From assembly GCA_029582165.1 (NCBI GenBank), contig CM055871.1, positions 29,496,802-29,560,801 of the forward strand: a stretch of DNA of 64,000 nt, in the 5' to 3' direction. Position 1 is the first letter of the stretch, and each line of letters begins with the position of its first letter. A program made the position numbers and the translations under genes. A model generated the notes under the pieces. It was given only the letters and a program-made list of their open reading frames with translations, did not search any database and had not been told where the DNA came from. This DNA is from Portulaca oleracea (lineage: Eukaryota > Streptophyta > Magnoliopsida > Caryophyllales > Portulacaceae). This document shows positions 25,201 through 35,400 of this stretch, one piece after another.

Positions 25201-25589
25201 TTTTGTAGGTTAATGACAGAAAAGTTGATCTGGAACGAAGCACTGCGGGTGGTGATTCATTCTGTTTCACAGCTGAGAATCCATTTCACGTCCAGCTTCT
25301 TGGCAGTGACAAGGAACCAAAGAAAATGCATTTCCAGCCTACAAAAAAGAGGCAAAAATCCCCGAATAAGAATGAAGTTAAGAAAATGCAGTTTCAGCCT
25401 ACTAAAAAGAGGCAAAAATCCCCCAACAAGAGACAATCCCCAGTTGTCAGCTCCCCATCATCTGAGCCCAAATCAACCCATGTTTTAGCCCAGCCAAGTT
25501 GTAAATTCTCTGTGAAGCTGGGGAAGACTGGTGGACTAAGATGTTCACCTGATGGAAAGCGGAGGCGAAAATCTGGGTTAGTCGAGTAA
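15210..25589 (+). CDS. CAPH2: Condensin-2 complex subunit H2 (CAP-H2)
   Basis: Kleisin-type non-SMC subunit of condensin II, which compacts and organises chromosomes in the nucleus. Exons: 15210-15402, 15505-15604, 20101-20204, 20316-20458, 20543-20978, 21064-21233, 21316-21495, 22966-23064, 24752-24853, 24964-25119, 25209-25589 (TAA). Total 2064 nt, 687 residues, phases continuous. The N-terminal domain holds [17 protein letters not shown] and [19 protein letters not shown]. The central part has [20 protein letters not shown] and [16 protein letters not shown], then an acidic stretch and [12 protein letters not shown]. The C-terminal domain has [24 protein letters not shown] and [12 protein letters not shown], the kleisin contact region. 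The start ATG at 15,210 opens the conserved N-terminus. The basic tail contains a recent internal duplication. Exon 8 could begin at 22,966 or 22,969. Intron 2 is 4.5 kb. Confidence 0.93.
17105..17840 (+). mobile_element. MULE-like non-autonomous element, copy A (CAP-H2 intron 2)
   Basis: It is flanked by a perfect 10-bp duplication ATCTGTAGCT (17,095-17,104 and 17,841-17,850). The ends are short imperfect inverted repeats (tagttttaaaaatcgtgc / gcacttttttcatctaag). The interior shares long blocks with copy B at 21,767-22,761 (for example gcgcctttct, aaccccttctgggc, gtgactccctcc). It has no transposase. The 10-bp duplication suggests the Mutator superfamily. Confidence 0.75.
18330..18415 (+). 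mobile_element. SINE 3'-part remnant, TS/Au type
   Basis: The plus strand shows gggggtaagactgcc, then ctcccagaccgcgct, then acctgggaggtggttgttat. This is the order of blocks at the 3' end of tRNA-derived plant SINEs with TTG-rich tails. The head is not recognisable, so this is an old truncated copy in CAP-H2 intron 2. Confidence 0.5.
19183..19264 (+). repeat. Compound microsatellite (TG)n(CG)n(AG)n with poly-G
   Basis: TG repeats pass into CG repeats (19,201-19,212), then AG repeats to 19,246, and a G12 run at 19,253-19,264. It lies in CAP-H2 intron 2 and codes for nothing. Confidence 0.9.
21636..22938 (+). mobile_element. hAT-type MITE, split by a later insertion
   Basis: The ends are TAGCGCTGGCAAAATT and AATTTTTACCAGCGCCA, which are inverted repeats of each other. 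Both sides carry the 8-bp duplication GGCTAATT (21,628-21,635 and 22,939-22,946), the hallmark size for hAT elements. Without the nested element the MITE is about 300 bp. It lies in the CAP-H2 intron between exons 7 and 8. Confidence 0.85.
21767..22761 (+). mobile_element. MULE-like non-autonomous element, copy B, nested in the hAT MITE
   Basis: It is a relative of copy A (17,105-17,840) with about 100 bp more at its left end. Termini resemble each other inverted (ttagttttaaaaagtgctcacc / gcctcgcgcttttttaatctaa). The flanks ATTCAGAGTC and ATTCAGACAC match in 8 of 10 bases, a decayed target duplication. The interior includes an aaaccctaaa leader-like segment followed by pyrimidine-rich DNA, which may be captured gene sequence. 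Confidence 0.65.
23355..23880 (+). repeat. Tandem duplication of a ~250-bp AT-rich unit
   Basis: Two diverged consecutive copies meet at about 23,625. Each runs from ttcatcaatgtttattgta.. through caaactacatgt.gag, cctaggtaggtgc.cc and gaggaactgaaa to aaatggggttttgagga. The unit is non-coding and lies in the CAP-H2 intron before exon 9. Confidence 0.75.
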
Positions 25590-26505
25590 GCAAGCTGACT
25601 TCAGGTTCAGGGAGACGTGGAGTTCATCTTTAATGGCCTTTTTAGGGGATCACTGGTAAATACCCTCCCAGTTAGATGACTTGTAGGCTTTTAGATTATA
25701 ACCTCTTAACAGTTGTAATTCAATAGGGGCTTTAATTTATTCTTGGTTGTAATAGTGGGCCAATAGAGCCATTGTAACATCATCCCTTATTAGACTCACT
25801 TTAACCCTTGTTAGTTTTGTAACATTTGTATCAAGTTTTAAATTGTCTGAAATATCTCACTTTCAACTTATGCATGTTGGAATAGTTTAGAGAACCATGT
25901 AATAGGTCAAGAATTTTAAACAAATTTTAATTATCATATTAACAAGTATCCTTTGTCATCAGTTGGCAGAACACAAATATCTGTTGAGTCATACAATTAT
26001 ATGCATGGCTCCCAATGGCTCTTAATTGGCCCAGTCCTAAAGTCCTTGACTTATGATTAAGCTGACAGTGTTATCTTGCTAGAGATTTCATGGAAATCCA
26101 TTTAACGGCTATGTGTGGTCTTCTGACCCCTTTGGCTAGATGATAACTTGTCAAATGTCATGGTCCTCATAATATTTATGTTGTTAAAATCGAACAAACT
26201 TGATTGGCTTAATCGGAATCGGCAGTCTGATATGTTTGATTTTAGGTTTAACCCGTAATATAGGTCCAATCGTAAAGGAAAAAAAAGACGGTTGACGTGG
26301 TTCAACTCAAAATCAATCATTAGACCAATTTTATGGGTTTTACCAAAAATTTTTTCTTTTTAACCGAAACCCTAGATTATTATTTAGTTATTGCTTCCTT
26401 CCCCATCTCCAACCTCTTAACAAGGCACCTTTGGAGATCAAAAGTGTTGTCATCGGAGCCTTCAAGCTTGCACTCATACTACTTGGCGGCTGGTGCACCA
26501 TTCGA
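25590..26505. other. CAP-H2 3' UTR and spacer
   Basis: It starts with the CAP-H2 3' UTR; the poly(A) site is not determined. Nothing coding was recognised up to the foldback. Plant repeat-like wording is present (for example ttgattttaggtttaacccg). Confidence 0.5.
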
Positions 26506-28309
26506 TACTAGATTTCTTGAGATGAAGTTGTAAATTCCCATGTCTACCAATTCTTCTTCGGTAGAGAAAAGCGAAAGGTGGAAGCAGAGAATTAAAGTTC
26601 TAGACTTCTGGCAACTGTTGTGAAGGGGAGCGTTGAGGGGATAGGGGTTAAAAAGTATCACGATCACACACAATTGGACAATGGTTTTTCTTGGGTGATT
26701 AGGAGTCGAGGGTTTAAAACCCACTCCCCTTAAGACTTATGTTAATTATTAGACTTGAATTGGTCATTGAAGCGATTGACCCAGTGGGTAAATGGGTCAG
26801 TTGGTCGGACAAGTTTGACAGGGTTAGATTGGTTGACCTAGATTACTGGTTGAACTGGTGAAAAAGTGGCATGGCCTGCTCTTAAATAAAAAAATAATTA
26901 TGTACTTTTCAAAAAATATTACTAATTTTCCTTACATTAACTTGAATACATTAGTCTATCTCCAAATAAAAAATCAGCCTATTAATAATGTAAATTTTAA
27001 AAAAATTTAAAAGTTTAATAAAAAAAACTACTTATTTTTATGTAACACTAGTACTTAGACTCTTGCGTTGCACGGGGCGCAAGTAAACAACACATATTGT
27101 TGGAAAAATTGCTCATATCATAATTAAAATAATAGAGAAAAGACAACAATGAAAAATAAAAGAAGTAATACATAAAATAAAAAGAAAGAAAGGAAGAAGT
27201 CGTGTTAAAGATATTTTCATATTTTTCTCCTTTCTTATTTTCACATATAATTCACATATAAAATTATGTATTTATGTGTATAAATTATTCATGAAGCTCA
27301 TAAAAAAAATTTATTCATGAGAACAATTATTAATTTATATGTTATAAATATGATTTTAACAAATTAATTTATATGTTGTAAAAATTTATTCATGAATAAA
27401 TTTTTTTATGAGCTTCATGAATAATTTATACACATAAATACATAATTTTATATGTGAATTATATGTGAAAATAAGAAAGGAGAAAAATATGAAAATAATT
27501 GTTTCTCATGAATAAATTTTTTATGAGCTTCATGAATAATTTAAACACATAAATACATAGTTTTATATGTGAATTATATGTGAAAATAAGAAAGGAGAAA
27601 AATATGAAAATATCTTAAACACGGCTTCTTCCTTTCTTTCTTTTTATTTTATGTACTACTTTTTTTATTTTTCATTGTTGTCTTTTCTCTATTCTTTTAA
27701 TTATGATATCAGCAATTTTTCCAACAATACGTGTTGTTTACTTGCATCCCATGCAACGCAAGGGTCTAAATACGAGTGTTACATAAAAATGAGTAGTTTT
27801 TTTATTAAACTTTTAATTTTTTTTAATTTACATTATTAATAGGCTGATTTTTTATTTGGAGATAGACTAATGTATTCAAGTTAATGTAAGGAAAATTAGT
27901 AATATTTTTTGAAAAGTGCATAAATGTTTTTATTTAAGAGCGGGCCATGCCATTTTTTCACCGGTTCAACCAGTAATTTGGGTCAACCAATCTAACCCTG
28001 TCAAACCGGTCCGATCAATTGACCCATTTACCCACTGGGTCAATCGCTTCAGTGACCGGTTTGGGTCTAATAACATAAGTCTTAAGGGGAGTGGGTTTTA
28101 AACCCTCGACTCCTAACCACCCAAGAAAAACCACCGTCCAATTGTGTGTGATCATGATACTTTTAAAGCCCTATTCCCTCAACGCTCGCCTTCACAACAG
28201 TTACCAGAAGTCTAGAACTTTGATCCTCTACTTCCACCCTTCACTTTTCTCTACCGAAGAAGAATTAGTAGACATGGGAAGTTACAACTTCATCTCAAGA
28301 AATCTAGTA
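26506..28309. mobile_element. 1.8-kb foldback (long inverted repeat)
   Basis: The left arm (26,506 to about 27,330) is reproduced in reverse complement by the right arm (about 27,505 to 28,309). Matching landmarks include tactagatttcttgagatg / catctcaagaaatctagta at the outer ends, the block cccagtgggt in both arms, and a TTGCG..CGCAA hairpin block at 27,062-27,083 and 27,741-27,763. An extra direct copy of the innermost segment lies at about 27,388-27,500. Arms differ by scattered substitutions, so the inversion is not very recent. No transposase is present. The arms' homologous ORFs are by-products of the symmetry. Confidence 0.85.
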
Positions 28310-28780
28310 ACGATTCCTCGAATTCCGATTCCTCGCGTCTCTTGATTCAATTTTTGATGATGCTACTTGATGGAGTATGAAAGAAATTAGCAATGTAAAT
28401 TAGGAACTTCCTTCTCTTATGATGAATAATTAATGAACGATTCCAGAAAACTTCCTTTCCTTTCTTTTTCTCCCAAAAAAACCTGCGGCACGCACAAAAA
28501 CACGCTACCACAGGCAGACAATGGTGGCTGGCTACTGTTTTGCTTCTCTTCGCTCCATTTCTCCTTAAATTCGTACCACGGGTTGATCATCCGTTGTGGA
28601 GGTCCATGGAGCCCTTGGTCTTGCCGAAGCTGTGGGAAAAGCTAGCGTTTTGCTTCCAAATCTGCAAGTTTTCACCAAAAACAACAAGAACCAATCATAA
28701 TAGAGATGTAGGGGAATATATATATATATACATTTTCAAGCACAAACTTTTCTACTCTACTATCAAAGCTCCCAAAAAAT
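28310..28780. other. Spacer between foldback and Copia stub
   Basis: No gene is recognised. The reading frames (about 28,433-28,700) show no conserved motif. A short (TA)n run lies at about 28,718-28,731. Confidence 0.4.
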
Positions 28781-28789
28781 CTAAGCAAA

Positions 28790-28905
28790 ACATGCACTTA
28801 TCACAACTAATCAAGGATGGAGTTGTGGCGATGAACTATGTTAAGATAAGTGAGAACTTAGCCGATCCCTTTACAAAGAGATTTTTAGAGTATTTCAAGA
28901 GTTAA
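28790..28905 (+). pseudogene. Ty1/Copia RNase H C-terminal remnant
   Basis: The frame reads HLSQLIKDGVVAMNYVKISE, then NLADPFTKRFLEYFKS and a stop. This is the end of a Copia-type RNase H domain ('..V.YV.t.eNlADpfTK'). Everything upstream in the polyprotein is missing or unrecognisable, so this is a 5'-truncated element. Confidence 0.7.
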
Positions 28906-29510
28906 GAGGCTAAAGAAACCAAGTTATAAGCTAAGGGTTTAAATGAGAGGTCAAATAAAGGCAATATGGATCAACAATGACCGTGCTATCTCAACACGGG
29001 TCTTGTTGGGGGCAACGGCCCAACACAGACTGTGTTGGCCCAACATTGTCCATGTTGAAGCCCAATTGTGTTGATTTTGAATCCCTTAATTTTAGCCTCA
29101 AGAATTAACTCGTGGGGAATCTTTTGGGGATTATTCTAGATTGATCTTCTCAGTCAATAATGACCCCTTGATCATGGTCAAAATCCCATGGACATCAATC
29201 AAGCTCTTTGATTGGTAAGTTTGAATGCTTCTAAGCACTATAAATAGAGGAAGAATTCCATTCATCCAAGAGACCACAACACTTTTCCTTCTTCCTAGAG
29301 AGCTTCAACACAACTCCTAAGGTGTTGAACTGCAACAACTTCTTGAGAAATCTTGTACTTTGCTTTCAAGAGGTGAGGTTTTACTCTTAAGTCTATCCAC
29401 TGTCTTGTGAATAAGTCTTAAGGGGAGACATATATTTGACCCTCGTCTCTTTGCTACCCAAGTGATCCCCTATCTTGTGTGAGTAACCGTGTTGTTACCC
29501 CATATTTCCA
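28906..29510 (+). mobile_element. Probable 3' LTR region of the truncated Copia element
   Basis: It directly follows the RNase H stop. It contains a TATA-like actataaatagagg at about 29,238 and a leader-like segment rich in ctt/caac, as in an LTR. The upstream part has the clustered words aacacgg / cccaacac / gtgttgg. LTR ends could not be fixed and no second copy lies in the window. Confidence 0.45.
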
Positions 29511-30129
29511 ACACCTCATCGGCGGATCGCGGCGGACGATGGGGGTGGTGGCACATGGCGGTGGTCGGAGGTGGCGATGTGTGGTGGTTGTTGAGAGAGA
29601 GGTGAGTGAAGAGGGAGAGATGAATGTAATGAATGAGTTTAGAGGGAGAAAAGGGTAAAGTGGGAAAAATTGTTGCAAAAAGAGGATGATGTCGGGGGGA
29701 TGAGGAACTACGTAGCGAGATCAGGTGTATATTACATGCACCAGAATTTTATATAGTGAGATATCTATGAGATAACAACTATACTATTAAAAATGAACAA
29801 TCTAATATATATAATATATATGTCTAAACAGTAACACTGTCTAAACAGTAACACTATTTGGAGCACAAAATGCAAAAGACATTTATGTTCTGCTTGGGAG
29901 GACGGTAAAGGGGATTAGGGGGGTTAAGGAGGGTACAAACTCCTTCTTACCCTTACTTGAGAAGGGAGTGAGAGAGGGTAAGGGAGAGTAAAGGGGAGTG
30001 AGATTTACCCCCATTTACCCCTTCTAACTCTTATTTTCTTACACCCCAATTTGGGGTGTAAGGAAGAGTTTAATTAAATCATAATTACATAAAATAGAAG
30101 ATGACCATATTACCCTCAACCTTAATTGA

Positions 30130-30265
30130 ATCAGAACACACACACATATCCATCTCTCTCTCCAACTCACACACTCTCTCTCTCTCTCTCGCACACACAC
30201 ACACACACACACACACCCATCTCTCTCTTTTTTTCTCTCTCCAACTCACACACATACACACACAC

Positions 30266-30317
<52 letters not shown>

Positions 30318-30640
30318 CACATCTCTCTCTCTCTCTCTTGCACACACATCTCTCTCTCTCTCGTATCTCCCTCCTCTCTCTCTCTCTCTCATATCTTTCT
30401 CTTTCTCTCTCTCTCTCTCTCACACATCTCTCTCTCTGGCACACACATCTCTCTATCTGACACACATAATCTCTCTCTCTCGCTCTCTCTCTCTAATGAT
30501 AGAGAGAGTAGACAAAGAGGGTGGAGAGAGAGAGAGAGAAAGAGGGTAGATAAAGTATAGAGAGAGAAAAGTGTTGTTCAGAGAGAGAGAGAGAGAGAAA
30601 GAGAGAGAAAGAGATAGAGAGAGAAAGAGAGAGAGAGAAG
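30130..30640 (+). repeat. CT/CA/GA microsatellite field
   Basis: About 500 bp of alternating (CT)n and (CA)n blocks turn into (GA)n blocks after about 30,500. The long open frames are Thr-His and Leu-Ser repeats and are not genes. Confidence 0.95.
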
Positions 30641-30734
30641 GTAGAGAGCAATTTTTATACGGTTCAACCGCTTGTACCTTGTATTATACGAATGGTATAT
30701 ATATGTTCATAAGTTATATTCCTCTGTAACAAAT

Positions 30735-31065
30735 AAATATTGTCAAGGAAAAGATGCATTGTGGCAAAGAAAATATACACTTTGACAAGGGAAAGATGCA
30801 CTTTAAAAAGGAAAAGATACATTATGACACGGAAGGGATGCATTTTGAAATGAAAAATATGCACATCGACAAGTTTGCCATAGAAAAAGATGCACTAACA
30901 AAAGAATACAGTGTAACAAAGAAAAACTACCGCTTGACATTGAAAGTGTGCACTTGACAAGGAAAAGTTACCCTTTGACAAAAGAAAACATACTATCTGC
31001 AAACTACAATATGAAGTGTAAATAGATACTCTTTGATAGGGAAAACATATACTTTGGTACAGAAA
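30735..31065 (+). repeat. Degenerate ~21-bp minisatellite
   Basis: Repeated units resemble gacaagggaaagatgcacttt with period near 21 bp. In one frame they give the heptads DKGKMHF, KKEKIHY, DTEGMHF, EMKNMHI. Units decay to the right. The 67-residue frame is probably incidental. Confidence 0.7.
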
Positions 31066-31437
31066 ATTACACTAGAATTTTATCAATGCTACATTGAAAA
31101 TCCAAGCGTTCACACCTTATTTGATACAATTGTTTGTACATCGTAATTTACAGATAGAGAGAATGTAGGTAGAGAGAAGGGGGGGGGGGGAGGGGGAGGG
31201 GAGAGGAAGGGGGACAGAGAGAATGGGTATAGAGCTAATGTATGAGTCCAACGCCTTGTCATTATATTATATATAATATTAAATGACAAATATGTCAATT
31301 AATACTTATTCTTATGAACTTTTTTAATTGAGTTCCCAAACACGGGTAAATAATTTACCCAAAACACTCTCATACCCTCATCTTCCTTTACTCTTATGAA
31401 CTCCTACCCTCTTTTCTAACTCCATTCCCAAGCGGCC

Positions 31438-31992
31438 CCTTAGGGTGTGTTTGGTGCAAAGGAAAACTGTTTTCTAGGAAAATGATTTTTCTTGTAAAAT
31501 GATTTTCATAGAAAATTAATTTTCATTTGATATTTTCCTATGTTTGGTATACAGGAAAATGATTTCACCTTAAAACCGATTTTCTATTGTTTGAAAATAG
31601 GGAGACAAAGATTAAAATGCGTGTGTGTGAGAGAGTAGTGGAGATAAAGAAAAAGAGAAAGAGAGAGAGAGGGGGAGAGAGAGTGGGGAGAGAGAGAAGT
31701 ATTAAAAAATGGTGCATGACAGAGAGTGGTGGAGAGTGAGAAAAATGCGTGAGAGGGATAAAAATATTAAAACGAATGTAGGTGAAAGAGAGAGATTTGA
31801 TATTAAAACGAGTGTATAAGAGGCAACAAAAGAGAAGAGAGAAAAAAATGGGGAGACATGGAGAAAATGATTTTCTTTAGGTTGGAGTTAAAAAAATAAT
31901 TTATAAAAAAGTGAGTGAAAATCATTTACGTGAAAACACCAAAAAATAGAGAAAATAATTTTCTAGAAAATAATTTTTATAAACACGTCCTT
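31438..31992. mobile_element. MITE-like element upstream of NADK2
   Basis: The ends agggtgtgtttggt and taaacacgtcctt are imperfect inverted repeats of the 'GTGTTTGGT' kind common in Harbinger-like plant MITEs. The interior has inverted ggaaaatgattttc / gaaaataattttc words and GA-rich filler. Target duplication is uncertain. Confidence 0.55.
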
Positions 31993-32459
31993 GATAAAAT
32001 TACAGATTTGAAGTGGACCCGTGGCTGCCTATTGGCTTGCAGGCACTGCAAAATTGGCGTAATGGCTAACTGGGTTTTATACTGCCAAATCACATCACCA
32101 TCATCTCCACTTTCTCTATCTATGACCAACAAAACAACACTGAAATCCTCACCAGAGAATATTGGATTTTTGGATAGAAAGGTAGGAGTGTGACAAACAA
32201 AAATAAGGATGAAAATGATGCCCAACACACGGCCTCCACCTCCACCTTGTCCTACTCCTAAACCTCACACACGCCGTTTGCAATTACACCCTCTTTCTCT
32301 CTCCTCACCACAATCCTACCAATTTTTCACTTGTCACAACCCAACACATACACCCACAAAGTCTTGATCTTGCCCATGTTTTCGAATCAATGAACAAGAT
32401 GAGATATTGAACATTCTTGGTGGGTATCGCTTCTGCTACTTGGTGGTGAATTCATCGAG

Positions 32460-35400
32460 ATGAGTCAATCGACTTGCACTGCAAATTTTTCCCGCTTTTG
32501 GGTTCATGGGTTGTCTAAATTTACTGACTTTCGGCATGCCCACAAGGTGTTTGGAAGTGGGTATGGATGGATGTTGCAAAGAAAGCGTCTCAAATTTGTG
32601 GTTGCTGCAGAGCTCCCCAGGATGCCTTTTCCACTCCAATTTGATTTGGATTCTCAGGTTTTGCTTATTGTTTTCCGTTAACTGTTTGGTTTAAAGCTTT
32701 AGGTTTTTATGTGGTGTGCGCTGGATGCAATTCTAGTACACTTGCTGACTTGATGGTTAACTTGATTTGGACTTGGAATTGTTCAAGAGGTGGCAGGCTG
32801 CCTTAATTTGTTATTGCTCATCTTTCGTAATTTTCTTGGTGCTCATTCAATTTGTAATCTGAAAGCTTGTCTTGGCTGATTGGTTTTGATGGAAATAGAT
32901 GGGTGTCTGAAAGGCACATTTACTGCGACCCAGTCATGTCTCACATCAGATTATTGAATTAAAGATGAGAAAGCTTTAATACAGTCAGTTAGCTTCTTTA
33001 AAAAGATAGCGACATTAGTTCAGTTGCAGATCTGGTTAATTGGTGCATTGTTGAGGGGATTGTTTGTTTGAGTTATAGCTAGCAATGAAGACTCCACTTA
33101 GCACTTGTCCTTTTCAGCTTATAATAAGTACTTATCATCACTAATCAACACACATAAAATACTAATGATCAACATTGATAAGCACCGATCAACACTAATC
33201 AGCACAAATCATTGATGGGCACTGATTAGCAATTAATTACCTATCATAAGTCGAAAAGAACAAGCACTTTTTTTGTTGGTTTACTGAAATGTAAATGCTT
33301 GCTGGAACGTTTTACTTGTTGCCTATGGTTTTAACTTGGCTTTTTTCTTGATATATTCTTTCCTGCAAACATCTTTGTTTGGTCTGAGCAGCAATGTAGC
33401 ACGAGTCCACTCTATTTGAATTACCTTTATGCCTTTCACCCATAAAGCCCTCGCGTGCTTTTCGAATTCCTTTTAATTCTTTCACATCGTCATCAGTTTT
33501 TTCATGTTCCTGTGAGTTCGTTACATGGTTTGTATGATATCTTGGCTACTAAAGTTGCTATATGTTTTGCAGTTAGATTTTAACATGCTTTGTTTGTTAG
33601 TTATGCTTTCTTGGTTTTGTAGACTTATCAGCCCCTTGACGTTTCACAACTGCGCTGGATTGGACCTGTTCCCGGGGACATTGCTGAAGTGGAGGCATAC
33701 TGTCGGATTTTCAGGGCTGCAGAACATCTACATACTACCTTGATGGACACATTATGTGATCCTGAGACGGGTGTCTGTACTGTGTCGTATGATTTTCCAT
33801 TAGAAATGTTAGAAGATAAGCTAGTGTCGGTGCTTGGATGCATGATATCTCTCTTGAACGAAGGACGGCAAGATGTTCTTTCTGGCAGGTCATCCATTAT
33901 GGCATCCTTCCGTGTTGAGGACGTGAGCACAATCGAGGACAAGCTTCCTCCACTTGCAAATTTTAGAAGCGAGGTCAAGAGGTGTTGTGAAAGCTTGCAT
34001 GTTGCTCTTGAGAATTATTTGGTACCTGGTGAAGGTAGAAGTAATGATATATGGAGGAAGCTTCAATGTCTTAAGAATGTGTGCTATGATTTGGGCTTTC
34101 CACGTGAGGACGATTCTCCTAGTCATATGTTGTTTGCCAATTGGGCTCCAGTATCGATATCCACTTCTAAGGAAGAAACTTCGTCCACAGATTCTGATGT
34201 TGCTTTCTGGAAAGGTGGCCAGGTAACAGAAGAGGGCCTGAAGTGGTTAATGGATAGAGGTTTCCGCACAATTGTTGATCTTAGAACTGAGAAAGTGAAA
34301 GATAGTTTCTATCAAGTTGCACTGGATGATGCTGTTGGCTCTGGGAAAGTTGAATTGTTCACGTTTCCAGTGGATATTGGAACAGCACCTTCAAAGGAGC
34401 AGGTGGAGAAGTTTTCCGCATTGGTATCCGATCCCAGCAGGAGGCCTCTCTATCTTCACAGTAAAGAAGGTGTATGGAGAACATCTGCTATGGTTTCAAG
34501 ATGGAGGCAGTACGTTGTTCGACATGAGTCACAGCTTGCTTCAAATAGTCTTCTCTCTTCTGTTGGTACTTTTGCACAACGAAGACAAACCGCTTCAGCT
34601 GAGGCAACTAGTACTTTGAGTACAGAGAACAACTTGGAGGGTGGAGATAGTTTGCAGCAAAATGGCGTGGATTATATGAGTACCCCTAATGGAGTGTTGA
34701 ACAATCAAGTTTCTGTAATGTTTGAAAAACATGATCAGGAGATCAACGGGGGCTTCAGTGTTGGCATTGCTCATGGTGACTTTGTTCCATTAACTGAAAC
34801 AAATGTCGAGTGCCCCTTTGCTTTCAGTGCAGAAAATTCTCCATTCAAGTTGCAGATTCCTCCCAGCAATGTCTTATCTAGAAAAGAGATGTCCAACTTT
34901 TTTAGAAAGAGGAACATATCCCCCTCTACTTTTGTCAATTCTGTAAGGAGGTCGAGGTCAATGCCTGCTGCCAGAGAATCAAATACTAGTACTGGTGAAA
35001 CAGTTGGGAAAGCAAGGAAGGATTCAGTGTCAGCGGTGATGGGGACTGGGAATTCAGATGGCTCATCTCGCAACAAGGATGACTCCATGCTTGCCCAACA
35101 GAGCACTACCGGAAATGGTGTGAATCAGGATTACAGAAATCATATTTCCAATGGTGCAGCTGTGAATGGAGACAGGCCTCAGATTATGGCAAATGTTAAC
35201 TCTGCAATGACTGACAAGGTAGCAAGCAAGGACAAAACATCTCCTACGATTGTGGCAGATCAAAAGAACAATGGGAATTTGTCCATAGTGTCAGGAGACA
35301 ATGGCTTAGAGGGGATTGAAGGTGATATGTGTGCTTCTACAACTGGTGTTGTGAGGGTGCAATCAAGAAAGAAAGCTGAAATGTTTTTAGTTCGTACCGA

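Noticed and set aside
28091..28345. Two similar frames (26,479-26,724 minus and 28,091-28,345 plus) that look like a duplicated gene
   Set aside because: They are the same DNA in the two arms of the foldback; no start, domain or transcript evidence.
30101..30560. Open frames of 119-144 residues made of Thr-His and Ser-Leu repeats
   Set aside because: They are translations of CT/CA microsatellites with no other coding evidence.
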